Positions 1-8,580 of a stretch of 64,000 nucleotides of DNA are shown in pieces (the first letter of the stretch is position 1; every line of letters starts with the position of its first letter). The stretch is from contig JAIQZQ010000069.1 of assembly GCA_021777105.1 (NCBI GenBank), positions 62,001 to 126,000 of the forward strand. Direction: 5' to 3'. A program made the position numbers and the translations under genes. The notes beneath the pieces are model-generated. The model made no database searches. It was not told where the DNA came from and worked only from the letters and a program-made list of their open reading frames with translations. The stretch is from Candidatus Anammoxibacter sp. GTDB lineage: Bacteria > Planctomycetota > Brocadiia > Brocadiales > Anammoxibacteraceae.

Positions 1-1
1 T

Positions 2-1366
2 TCTTCATTTCTGCCTGTGATGGTTTTCTACTTTGGAGAGAAAGTATTTAATCGCAGGACGGGGATTTTAAGCTCTATCCTTGTTGTTGTTTACCCTGCT
101 CTGTCGCTATATTCATTTTCAGTTTTAACTGAAGCCACTTATACAACGATAGTTTTTTTCTCTATCCTTATAACTTGGAAAGCGGTTGAAAGTGGCAAGT
201 TGTTGTTCTATTTAGTTTCAGGTATTTTGGTTGGCTTATCGTATTTAACTAGGCACGAAGGTATTATATATAGTGTTTTTGCGTTTTTCTTTATGTTTAT
301 AACAATATTTATCGATAAGGGGCAAGATCGTAGAAAACGGATAGCCGGCTTGGCCGTGTTTTCATTTGCGCTTATTTTGACGATTTCGCCATACATTGTT
401 TTAGTGCATGACGTAACTGGAGTTTGGAGCCTTTCGCCAAAATTAAACACTGCTATTAGTATTGGAATTATACCTAGAGATGAGCTTTTGATAAACAGGT
501 ATGATACTATTGAGAAAAATCAAGTTACTTCATTTATACAGTCAAACTTAAGCGCCGTTTTTGCAAAGTTTTTAAAGAATTTCAAAGAAGGTGTTACAGT
601 TGGAATATCACGTTTAGTTATGCCTTTGTTGTTTGTTTTTGTTGGTTTAGGTTTATTTAAAAAGAAGTGGAAAAGAGGCCAGGTTTTTCCGCGTCTTTTT
701 CTTATTGCGTTTATTTTTCCTTCATTTATTACAGCTTCGTTTTTTTTTGCAAATCCGAGGTATTATATCTCCGCTCTTCCTATTTTATTAATTTTTATTG
801 CGTCAGGAATTAATTATTTTGATGAATGGTTAAGAGATATTGCAGGCTCCGCAAAGGGGATTGTAAAAAGCGCGCTACTGATACCTTGGCTTTCGCAAAT
901 TATTATAGCGCTAACATGCGTCCTTTTATCATTTAATCCGGTGTTTCGAATTTCCTTTAACTTGCTTCCGATTTTTCATACTGAATATAAGGAAACTGGG
1001 TTGTGGATGAAGGATAACTTGTCTAAAGATTCAATTTTTATTGGGAGAAGTTCTGTAAACTACTATGCTGGAGGTTTTAAGGAGATTGATGGCAAAACAG
1101 GCAATAAAATATCCACAATAGAAGATCTTAAGGCTTTTAAAAGAGGAAAAAACGAGCCTGTGTATAGATTTATTGAAGAAAGATTTAATTGGCGATATGG
1201 AGAACTTGCATTTTTAATTGCGGAAAACAAAGCTCCCGATTTTTTAAAACCTGTTTATGTAAACGACCGGCATAAAGGCGCAAAAGTAGTTTTATATGAA
1301 ATTTTAGATTTAGACGGTTCTACAAAAAGTAAAATCAATAACGATGAAATGTGGCAAATTCATTAA
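2..1366 (+). CDS. GT39-like membrane glycosyltransferase, 5' partial
   Basis: The reading frame is open to the left edge, so the start codon lies outside the window; the GTG at 17 and ATG at 20 are internal. The visible ~455 residues are a polytopic membrane protein with many hydrophobic helices (for example around residues 25-60, 70-105, 115-135 and 205-300) and a C-terminal soluble part of about 120 residues. The segment SYLTRHEGI resembles the conserved loop of ArnT/PMT-type (GT39) proteins, which move a sugar from a polyprenyl-phosphate carrier to an acceptor on the outer face of the inner membrane. The N-terminal acidic catalytic loop is not in the window, so the family call rests on overall layout. 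It precedes a GT4 gene by about 100 bases. Confidence 0.7.
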   Translation, partial: SSFLPVMVFYFGEKVFNRRTGILSSILVVVYPALSLYSFSVLTEATYTTIVFFSILITWKAVESGKLLFYLVSGILVGLSYLTRHEGIIYSVFAFFFMFITIFIDKGQDRRKRIAGLAVFSFALILTISPYIVLVHDVTGVWSLSPKLNTAISIGIIPRDELLINRYDTIEKNQVTSFIQSNLSAVFAKFLKNFKEGVTVGISRLVMPLLFVFVGLGLFKKKWKRGQVFPRLFLIAFIFPSFITASFFFANPRYYISALPILLIFIASGINYFDEWLRDIAGSAKGIVKSALLIPWLSQIIIALTCVLLSFNPVFRISFNLLPIFHTEYKETGLWMKDNLSKDSIFIGRSSVNYYAGGFKEIDGKTGNKISTIEDLKAFKRGKNEPVYRFIEERFNWRYGELAFLIAENKAPDFLKPVYVNDRHKGAKVVLYEILDLDGSTKSKINNDEMWQIH

Positions 1367-1466
1367 ATTTGATGAGAAAATTAGAAAATCAGGGATTTTA
1401 GTAATCTTATATTGGTTAAAAAACATATTTGACATAACTTTATAGCTGAAATAAATAAGAATATTG

Positions 1467-2612
1467 ATGAGAAAGATTAAGGTTTTGCATTTAATAGAGT
1501 GCCTTGAAAGAGGCGGCGCGCAAAGAAGGCTTGTTAATGATTTAAAGTTAATAAATAAAGACAGGTTTTCAAATGTAGTGTTTTGCATTAGAAATGGCAT
1601 GGAATTATCAAAGGAAATTGAAGCGCTTGGTATAGAAGTCTATCTTTTAGAAGATTTTTCAAAAGGACATTTTGGAAAACTGTTATATTTAATAAGATAT
1701 TTGAAAAAAAATAAAATAGATATCCTACATTCACAAATTTTTTGGGCTGATATTTATGGCCGAATAGCGGGGAAAATTGCGGGCGTTAAACATATAGTTT
1801 CAACAATCCAAGGAATTGCTCATGATCCAGGCATACCATTTGCGTACTCATTTAAACAAAAATTTCTGGATATAGCCGTCGGCAAAATAGCCGGAACAAA
1901 ATATATTGCAGTTTCAGAATTTGTAAAAGATTATATTGCGCGCACGTTTCGAGTAAATAAAAAATTAATTAATGTAATATATAATTATGTGGACTGCAAG
2001 AGATGGCAAACGGCGGATCCCCAGGCTATTAAAAAATTAAGACAGGAATTCAGGCTGCGGGATGATGAACATATTTTAATAACAGTCGGCAGGTTGGAGC
2101 CGCCAAAAGGGCATATTTATGTTTTAAAGGCAATGCCCGCTATATTGAGAGAGAGGCCGGTTAAATATTTAATTGTTGGAGACGGTTGTTTTAAGGAAGA
2201 GTTGTTGTCAATTGCAAGGGAACTTAATATTGAAGAGCATGTTATTTTTACCGGCGAAAGAAGAGATGTAATGGAAATAGTTCATTTAAGCGACATTTTT
2301 GTTTTTCCGACATTGACGGAAGGTTTGTCTTTAGCTTTGCTTGAAGCGATGGTTGCCGGGATTTCGTGCATTGCGACTTCAATTCCTCCTAATCTTGAAA
2401 TTATAGAGGATAAGGTTAATGGGCTAACTGTCGCCCCACAGAGCACGGAAGATATTATTAATGCTGTTTTATTTTTAATCAAAAATGTAGATGAAAGTAA
2501 GCGGTTAAGATTAGAGGCGCAAAAAACAGTAAGAACTAAGTTTAGTGGAGAGTGCAACGTAAAAATGTTGGAGAATTATTATTTAAGTTTCTTGAATTCT
2601 CAAGCTGCGTGA
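1467..2612 (+). CDS. GT4 family glycosyltransferase
   Basis: Retaining GT-B glycosyltransferase of about 381 residues, the usual length. The N-terminal acceptor domain begins with a nucleotide-binding beta strand (KVLHLIE) and an ERGGAQ loop. The C-terminal donor domain has the VGRLEPPKGH segment near residue 206 and the family E-x7-E motif EGLSLALLE near residue 288, which holds the nucleotide-sugar donor. It should act in the cytoplasm, extending a lipid-linked glycan. I prefer the ATG at 1467 over the in-frame TTG at 1464. It ends in TGA, which shows that TGA is a true stop in this genome. Donor sugar and linkage cannot be read from sequence. Confidence 0.9.
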   Translation: MRKIKVLHLIECLERGGAQRRLVNDLKLINKDRFSNVVFCIRNGMELSKEIEALGIEVYLLEDFSKGHFGKLLYLIRYLKKNKIDILHSQIFWADIYGRIAGKIAGVKHIVSTIQGIAHDPGIPFAYSFKQKFLDIAVGKIAGTKYIAVSEFVKDYIARTFRVNKKLINVIYNYVDCKRWQTADPQAIKKLRQEFRLRDDEHILITVGRLEPPKGHIYVLKAMPAILRERPVKYLIVGDGCFKEELLSIARELNIEEHVIFTGERRDVMEIVHLSDIFVFPTLTEGLSLALLEAMVAGISCIATSIPPNLEIIEDKVNGLTVAPQSTEDIINAVLFLIKNVDESKRLRLEAQKTVRTKFSGECNVKMLENYYLSFLNSQAA

Positions 2613-2731
2613 ACTTGCGGGATTGACGGCTACACGCAATAATTTTGTTTCAAAATATTGAAAGTTGTATTAAATCTTTTTCTCGATTTCTCGTTTTTTC
2701 TAAATTTTTTAGGAGATAGTTAAAAGTTTTT

Positions 2732-3691
2732 ATGAAAGATAAATTGCTTCAATGGTTAAGGTGCCCTGAATGCAACGCGGGTTTTAAAGTTGAGGATGGA
2801 CAATATGTTAATTCTGAAATAAAAGAAGGAATCCTTGTTTGCAAATGTAAGCGCAATTTTATGATAAAAGATTTTATTCCAAGATTTGTAGATTCTGATA
2901 AGTATGTTAGTAGTTTTAGCTTTGAGTGGAATACACATGGAAAAACCCAGTTGGATTCCGCAAATATAGATAATGATATGAGGAATGAATCTAGAAACAG
3001 TTTCCAGGCGAGGGTAGATTTTCCTTTAGATCAGTTTCAGGGTAAATTAGTTTTAGATGTTGGTTGCGGCTCAGGTCGATTTATGGAAATAGTTGCTGAT
3101 AATGGAGCCGAAATTATTGGATTGGATTTAAGCCGATCTGTTGATGCTGCGTTTAAGAATTTAGGAACAAGGGCAAATGTTCATCTTATACAAGCGGATA
3201 TTTTTAAACTTCCATTTATTGATGAGACATTCGATTTTGTTTATAGTTTTGGCGTGTTGCATCACACGCCGGATTGTCGCAAAGCGTTTAAACAATTGCC
3301 GCGTTTTCTAAAAAAAGGCGGCAAGATTTCCATATTTGTTTATAGCGCTTATAATAAGGGGGTGGTATATTCTTCAAATCTATGGCGTAAAATAACGACA
3401 TTTTTGCCTAAAAAGTTGTTGTATTGTATTAGCTTTATTTCGATACCCTTATATTTTATTTATAAGATCCCGATTATTGGCAATATTGGAAAGATGGTGT
3501 TTGTTATTCCTATGTGGCCTGATTGGCGATGGCGCGTGCTGGATACATTTGATTGGTATTCGCCTATGTATCAATCAAAGCATACTCATTGGGAAGTTTT
3601 TAAGTGGTTTGAAGAAGAAAAGTTAAGTAATATCAAAGTTATGGAAGGCGAAGTCACCATTTTAGGAGCGAAAGGAGAAACAATAGGTTAG
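2732..3691 (+). CDS. SAM-dependent methyltransferase with Trm112-like N-terminal zinc ribbon
   Basis: The 319-residue protein starts with a small Cys-rich module (CPEC at residues 11-14 and CKC at 37-39) like the Trm112/YcaR zinc ribbon. It is followed by a class I methyltransferase fold with motif I VLDVGCGSGRF near residue 107 and a VLHHTP post-motif. The C-terminal third has a hydrophobic stretch (CISFISIPLYFIYKIPIIG) that could touch the membrane. Proteins of this build are common in polysaccharide clusters and presumably methylate a sugar or carrier; the substrate is unknown. Its stop codon shares one base with the GTG start of the next gene, so the methyltransferase and the radical SAM protein are probably translated together and may act on the same substrate. 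Confidence 0.85.
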   Translation: MKDKLLQWLRCPECNAGFKVEDGQYVNSEIKEGILVCKCKRNFMIKDFIPRFVDSDKYVSSFSFEWNTHGKTQLDSANIDNDMRNESRNSFQARVDFPLDQFQGKLVLDVGCGSGRFMEIVADNGAEIIGLDLSRSVDAAFKNLGTRANVHLIQADIFKLPFIDETFDFVYSFGVLHHTPDCRKAFKQLPRFLKKGGKISIFVYSAYNKGVVYSSNLWRKITTFLPKKLLYCISFISIPLYFIYKIPIIGNIGKMVFVIPMWPDWRWRVLDTFDWYSPMYQSKHTHWEVFKWFEEEKLSNIKVMEGEVTILGAKGETIG

Positions 3692-5340
3692 TGTTAGAAG
3701 AATTAGAAACAATTCAGGATTTTTTAGCAGTAAATTCGGATGAAAAAAGAGCGAAAAAGGATTTTCATGTTGTTTTAATTTGTTTTTACTCGTTTAATTC
3801 TTTCGGCTCGCATACTATTAGCAGTGTGTTAAAGTCTCATGGCTTTAAAGTCTCTCATATTTTCTTTAAAAATTATTTTGTGGATAATATGGACTTGCCG
3901 ACTGAAGCTGAATATAAACATGCTGTAAAACTTATTAACAAATTAAAGCCGGACCTTATCGGCATCGGATCAATGTCTACCTTTGCTCCAATAACAGTTG
4001 AATTGATTGAAAGGTTAAAAGGTATTGGCAAGCCCGTTGTTTTTGGCGGGTCTCATGCTATTTATAATCCGGATCATGCTATTAAATATGCCGATATTGT
4101 GTGTGTCGGTGAGGGCGAAGCTCCAATATTAAAGTTGGCTTATAAGTTGTATAATGGCCAGGAATATGACAATATTAGAAACTTATGGATAAAGAAAAAT
4201 GGCAGTGTGATTAAAAACGAACTTTATCCTCTTCTCCAGAATTTAGACTTGATTCCTTTTCCTGATTTTAGCAATGAAAATAAATATTTCATAGAAAACA
4301 ATAATTTACGCATTGGAGAACCGTATTATACGAACACCTTAAGTTGGTATAACTTTATGTCAGGGCGTGGCTGTCCTTTTATTTGCACATATTGCTGTAA
4401 TAGCTATTTGATAAAATATTATAAAAATAAGGGTTCCATGTTGCGTAGGCGCACTGTTGACAATGTTATTAATGAGTTAAAAATAGCAAAATCAATGTTT
4501 CCAAAGTTGAGCGTGATATCTTCTAATGATGAGGTTTTTGTTTTAGATAGAGAGTGGTTGGTTGATTTTTGCGAAAAATACAAGAATGAAATTGATGTTC
4601 CTTTTCATTGTGATATACACCCCTCTAAAGTTTCAGATGAAACAATAAATATTCTTAAGAAAATAAGATTAAAGACTGTCACTATGGGCGTGCAGGCTGG
4701 ATCGGAAAAAGTTAGAAAAGAAATATACAAGCGCCATACGTCGGATAATATGATTATAAAAGCGGGTAAAGTATTTAAAAAATATAACGTTTTTCCTTCT
4801 TATGATTTTATTTTTGATAATCCTTTAGAAACTATTGAAACACTTGAAGATTCATTAACTCTTTTACTTAGATTGCCACGCCCATTTCGCACTAATACCT
4901 ATTCAATGCAATATCATCCAAAGACAGAGTTGACTTCATACCTCCTTGAAAAAGGGATCATAAAAGACGATGAAATCGACGGTTGTTCGTTAAAAGGGTT
5001 AAAACAGTGGCATGTGCGATTGCAGACTCAATATAAATGTGGTGAGTCATATTATATATATGCGTTATTTAAAATATTTTCTTATTCATTTGTTGTCGTG
5101 ACGCCGAGAATAAATTTGAGAGTTTCTGTTTTTCCTACGTTTATTATTAAAATAATAATTAAAAATAAAACCATATTGAAACGGAAAATATTTTTTCTTA
5201 AGGTTTTATGCGATATAGGAGAAAATATAGAAAAACTAGGAAGGCTTTTTTCTGTTTTATTGAGTCTAAATTTTAGCAAAATATTTGAAAAATTATTTCA
5301 TTTGCAAAATCGCGGCAAGAACGCTTTTTCAAATGATTAA
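3691..5340 (+). CDS. B12-binding-domain radical SAM protein
   Basis: Residues about 25-165 form a Rossmann-like cobalamin-binding domain (LIGIGSMSTFAP, VVFGGSHAIYNPDHA, VGEGEAP). The radical SAM barrel follows, with the [4Fe-4S]-binding CxxxCxxC motif in GRGCPFICTYC near residue 226. The 549-residue length is normal for the BchE/P-methylase-like group, whose known members do methylations, cyclisations and ring contractions using S-adenosylmethionine. The classic DxHxxG cobalamin histidine motif is not evident, so B12 may bind base-off without it or not at all. The start is a GTG overlapping the previous stop by one base. The last ~90 residues are basic and hydrophobic. The substrate is unknown; the context points to a glycan precursor. 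Confidence 0.85.
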   Translation: MLEELETIQDFLAVNSDEKRAKKDFHVVLICFYSFNSFGSHTISSVLKSHGFKVSHIFFKNYFVDNMDLPTEAEYKHAVKLINKLKPDLIGIGSMSTFAPITVELIERLKGIGKPVVFGGSHAIYNPDHAIKYADIVCVGEGEAPILKLAYKLYNGQEYDNIRNLWIKKNGSVIKNELYPLLQNLDLIPFPDFSNENKYFIENNNLRIGEPYYTNTLSWYNFMSGRGCPFICTYCCNSYLIKYYKNKGSMLRRRTVDNVINELKIAKSMFPKLSVISSNDEVFVLDREWLVDFCEKYKNEIDVPFHCDIHPSKVSDETINILKKIRLKTVTMGVQAGSEKVRKEIYKRHTSDNMIIKAGKVFKKYNVFPSYDFIFDNPLETIETLEDSLTLLLRLPRPFRTNTYSMQYHPKTELTSYLLEKGIIKDDEIDGCSLKGLKQWHVRLQTQYKCGESYYIYALFKIFSYSFVVVTPRINLRVSVFPTFIIKIIIKNKTILKRKIFFLKVLCDIGENIEKLGRLFSVLLSLNFSKIFEKLFHLQNRGKNAFSND

Positions 5341-5417
5341 AGCGCGTCTTGTATCTTTTATCATTGCCGATTATAAAAGATGTTTAAAATATCAAATTTA
5401 AATAATAAGGAAGTCTT

Positions 5418-6404
5418 ATGTCAAAAAGAGTATTAATTACTGGAGTGGCCGGAATGATAGGCTCTCATTTAGTGGATGATTTGTTAAACAAAGATTATTA
5501 TGTTGTTGGGATTGATAATCTCTCATTTGGCAAAATAGATAATATAAGCGTAAATTTCAATAATCCTCGTTTTAAATTTTATCATGTGGATGTTCTTGAC
5601 TTTGACACATTAAAAATACTCTGTAAAGATATAGATATTATTGTTCATTTAGCGGCTGTAAAGAAAATATCCGAGAGTGATTCAAGTATGAAGACATTAT
5701 TGGTTAACGGGAAAGGCAGCGAGCATGTTTTTGAAGCGGCAAAGATGTGGGGGTGTAAAGTGATTTTTGCTTCAACATCGGATGTTTACGGCATGTCAAA
5801 TGAATTGCCGCACAGCGAAGATTCAGATCTTCTTTTAGGCCCTAGCATGATCAAAAGATGGAGTTATGCGGTGTCAAAACTTTATAATGAGCAAATGGCA
5901 TTTTCATATTATAAAGATTATGGTTTGCCGATAGTTGTCCTTAGATATTTCGGAGCCTTTAGTTCAAGAGCAAATTTTGCCTGGAGTGGAGGGCATATTC
6001 CTATGTTTATTGATAGAGTATTAAAAGATGATGAAGTCGTTGTTCATGGCGACGGCGCGCAGACTCGATCAATGGGATATGTCACGGATCTAATTGACGG
6101 CACTATTTTGGCTCTGGAAAACGATAAAGCTGTTGGCGAAATAATAAATTTAGGCAATGATGAAGAGATGAGCGTCCTTGAATCCGCCCATTTAATTAGC
6201 AAAGTCGCTAAAACCGGCAAAAAACTAAAAATTAAACTTGTCCCTTTTAAAGAAATTTTTGGCGAATACAAGGATATTATGAGAAGAAAACCAAATCTGG
6301 CAAAAGCAGAAAGGATTCTAGGGTATACTCCAAAAGTAAAGATGGAAGACGCTATAGTGAGGACAGTAAATGAACGGAAAAAACAGTTAGGTATAACGTG
6401 TTAA
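5418..6404 (+). CDS. NAD-dependent epimerase/dehydratase (SDR) of nucleotide sugars
   Basis: Extended short-chain dehydrogenase of 328 residues, typical for nucleotide-sugar epimerases and dehydratases. The Rossmann NAD motif is TGVAGMIGSH (glycines 9, 12, 15). The catalytic Thr/Ser region is ASTSDVYG, and the active-site Tyr-Lys pair lies in YAVSK near residues 150-154. The C-terminal DGAQTRSMGYVTDLIDG segment matches the substrate-binding part of UDP-glucose epimerase and UDP-glucuronate decarboxylase relatives. It probably interconverts a hexose nucleotide in the cytoplasm. A good ribosome site (AAGGAA, five bases before ATG) supports the start. The exact reaction cannot be assigned. Confidence 0.87.
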   Translation: MSKRVLITGVAGMIGSHLVDDLLNKDYYVVGIDNLSFGKIDNISVNFNNPRFKFYHVDVLDFDTLKILCKDIDIIVHLAAVKKISESDSSMKTLLVNGKGSEHVFEAAKMWGCKVIFASTSDVYGMSNELPHSEDSDLLLGPSMIKRWSYAVSKLYNEQMAFSYYKDYGLPIVVLRYFGAFSSRANFAWSGGHIPMFIDRVLKDDEVVVHGDGAQTRSMGYVTDLIDGTILALENDKAVGEIINLGNDEEMSVLESAHLISKVAKTGKKLKIKLVPFKEIFGEYKDIMRRKPNLAKAERILGYTPKVKMEDAIVRTVNERKKQLGITC

Positions 6405-6531
6405 TATTTATTGTTATATACGGTTTGTAAAGTTTCATTAGAACGTTTTTTTATTTGATTATACTTATAAATAAAATGATTATCTTTGGTTTGTGATTTT
6501 TTAGTTTTAATTATAAGCTTGTTTCAAAGCT

Positions 6532-8085
6532 ATGAAGATATTACCAATTAGATTGCCAAAATATAAAGAGATAAAAGTTGTTTCTCAGAATAAAAGCGTT
6601 ATATTCGTTTCTATATTAATCCTTGCTTCTATTTTAAGATTACTCAACATAAATAAAGAGCTTTCAAATGATGAAGAAAACATATATGTTTCTCTGCTTC
6701 CTTTATCAAATATAGTTCCAGAATTAATTTCACACCATGTTTATCCTCCTCTAACTTATTTTCTTTTGCATTTTTGGACATATATCAGTGGCTCGGACGC
6801 GTGGATCAGATTTTATTTTATTCTATTTGGGATTGGTTCGTGTGTGGTTGTTTGGTTTATAGGGAAAGAGTATATTGATAAAAGGTTTGGGTTAATTGCT
6901 TTCTTTATATCGGCGTGTTCGCCATTTTTAATTCTTATGTCAGGGTGCGCGCGCAGCTATATTGATTCATGTTTTTTTATTTGTTTATCAACATTGTTTT
7001 TTATGAGGATATTTAAAGGCGAGGGAAATCGATTCGTTTGGTGCGGCTATTTTTTTTCTATTTTGGCCGGCTTTTATATGTTCTATTTTACAGCCATAGT
7101 TGTTGTCGCTCAAAATATATATTTCCTGTTTAGAGTGAAACGATATAAACATCTCGTTAAGGATTGGATGGGAGCGCAGGCGGTTTTGGCTCTATGCTTT
7201 ATTCCTGGTCTTTTAATGTTTTTCAACCAATTGAAGAATGGCGCGGAGAAAGGTTTGTCGCCGTATATACAACATCTCGGTTTAACGTTTTTAGGGATTA
7301 GATTAGGGGATCTGGTTAGGACTTTGGCTTCTGTTATGGGAGGTCTAGACCCATATCTTATGGATTGGAGCGTTACGCGGTATATAAACAAAGATGTTTT
7401 AGCCGTATGCTCTGTATGTTTTTTAGTGTTGATATCGTTCTTGTTTTACATTTATTATAGGTCATTTATAAAGGGGGAATATGTTGATAATTGTGATAAG
7501 TGGATGTTTTCTGTATTAGTTATAGGCGTTTTGCTGATTGTGACATCACTAAATAGATTCATGCCTTTCGCCACTTATTATAAATATCACACCGCTACGC
7601 ATATTTTTTTTATATTTGTTTTTGCCTCATTTGCCCGATTATATTCAAATAAATTAGTATGTGTTCTTTTAGCCGTTTATTTATGTTTTGGAGCGTATAG
7701 GTATACTGAAATATATAGACCCGATTTTGAATACAAAAGAGCGGCTAAATATCTGATTGAAACCAACAGCGGCAATTCCGGATTAATATCTTTTGAGGAA
7801 TATTTTGGAGGAAACGGAATTGAAAATCACATTGATATTATTCGTGTAGACAAATATTTCTATAGAGATAAAAAGTCCGGCAACTATTTGCCTATATCTC
7901 GCGATGTTTTTAATAATTTAGAGAAATCTATTCAACCTTATAACGATGTCTATGTGTATATTCACGGCATGATAGAGCCGTATGATCCCTATAAGCATGT
8001 TGAAAAATTTCTTGCTGAAAAAGGCTATCATTTGGATTTTAAAAAAAAATATCATGGCGTTACTATAAAACATTATAAATATTAA
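6532..8085 (+). CDS. GT39-like membrane glycosyltransferase
   Basis: The 517-residue polytopic protein has its first membrane segment at residues 22-38. An acidic pair follows directly in the first outer loop (LSNDEENIY, D47-E49), the place of the catalytic Asp/Glu in ArnT and PMT enzymes. A Tyr-Pro-Pro-Leu pattern (HVYPPLTYFLLHFW) comes next, typical of this family. About ten more hydrophobic segments and a ~120-residue soluble C-terminus complete it. Such enzymes use polyprenyl-phosphate sugars at the periplasmic face. The gene stands alone between gaps of 127 and 162 bases, so it may have its own promoter, although no consensus box stands out in this AT-rich DNA. Confidence 0.82.
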   Translation: MKILPIRLPKYKEIKVVSQNKSVIFVSILILASILRLLNINKELSNDEENIYVSLLPLSNIVPELISHHVYPPLTYFLLHFWTYISGSDAWIRFYFILFGIGSCVVVWFIGKEYIDKRFGLIAFFISACSPFLILMSGCARSYIDSCFFICLSTLFFMRIFKGEGNRFVWCGYFFSILAGFYMFYFTAIVVVAQNIYFLFRVKRYKHLVKDWMGAQAVLALCFIPGLLMFFNQLKNGAEKGLSPYIQHLGLTFLGIRLGDLVRTLASVMGGLDPYLMDWSVTRYINKDVLAVCSVCFLVLISFLFYIYYRSFIKGEYVDNCDKWMFSVLVIGVLLIVTSLNRFMPFATYYKYHTATHIFFIFVFASFARLYSNKLVCVLLAVYLCFGAYRYTEIYRPDFEYKRAAKYLIETNSGNSGLISFEEYFGGNGIENHIDIIRVDKYFYRDKKSGNYLPISRDVFNNLEKSIQPYNDVYVYIHGMIEPYDPYKHVEKFLAEKGYHLDFKKKYHGVTIKHYKY

Positions 8086-8237
8086 ATTAAATTTTTTTCG
8101 GTTTTCATTTCAGCTAACAGGAAAAAATAAAAACATAAGAATGTAATTCTAAGCGTAATATAAAAGCTTTTTATTATATCTGAGTAAAATACTATGAAAG
8201 CAATAGTTTATCCATGTTGAATATGGACGTCGATTTT

Positions 8238-8263
8238 AAAGGAGGATATGAAACTGGAGGAGG
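8238..8263 (+). promoter_or_regulatory. Two tandem Shine-Dalgarno sequences before the acyl carrier protein gene
   Basis: AAAGGAGG at 8238-8245 lies only two bases before ATG 8248, too close for good initiation. A second site, GGAGGAGG at 8256-8263, lies five bases before an in-frame GTG at 8269, a nearly ideal distance. The second pair may therefore be the main start, giving a protein seven residues shorter. Most genes in the window have weak or no such site, so this doubling is unusual and fits an abundant carrier protein. Confidence 0.6.
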
Positions 8264-8580
8264 ATAAAGTGAATCGCGAAGAAGAAGTCTTTAAAATAAT
8301 TTACGATGCTATAGATGAAATAAATTTGCAATTGCCGCCGGAAAAGAGGGTTGAGAAGTCGAACGATACTATTCTTTTTGGCCCGTTAGGACAGTTAGAC
8401 TCTTTATCTTTGCTAAATTTAATTGTCGCCATAGAAATGAGGATAAAAGAAAAGATCGATATTTCTGTTGACTTAGTTGATGAAGGCGCGCTTTCACAGC
8501 ATGGCAATAGCTTCAAATCTATAGGCTCATTGTCAGAACATATCTCCTTGGTTTTGTATAATGCAACTAACTCCAAATAA
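8248..8580 (+). CDS. Acyl carrier protein
   Basis: A 110-residue acidic helical protein (103 if the better-spaced GTG at 8269 is used). The phosphopantetheine site is GQLDSLSLLNL, with Ser52 after the Asp as in carrier proteins; the flanking hydrophobic pattern LSLLNLIVAIE matches helix II. It is longer than a fatty-acid ACP because of an N-terminal extension. Its end overlaps the start of the FkbH-like gene by 20 bases, so the two are surely co-expressed. In characterised systems FkbH-type enzymes load a glyceryl unit from 1,3-bisphosphoglycerate onto such a discrete carrier. Here the acyl group is presumably passed on to decorate a sugar (inference). Confidence 0.88.
   Translation: MKLEEDKVNREEEVFKIIYDAIDEINLQLPPEKRVEKSNDTILFGPLGQLDSLSLLNLIVAIEMRIKEKIDISVDLVDEGALSQHGNSFKSIGSLSEHISLVLYNATNSK

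Noticed and set aside
5353..5381. ATCTTTTAT / ATAAAAGAT hairpin as terminator
   Set aside because: The nine-base stem has almost no G-C pairs and an 11-base loop with no U run; it is weak and may be chance.
6405..6531. Sigma-70 style promoter boxes before the GT39 gene, and similar ones in other gaps
   Set aside because: The gaps are so AT-rich that TATAAT-like and TTGACA-like strings occur everywhere; none has a clear paired spacing better than the rest.
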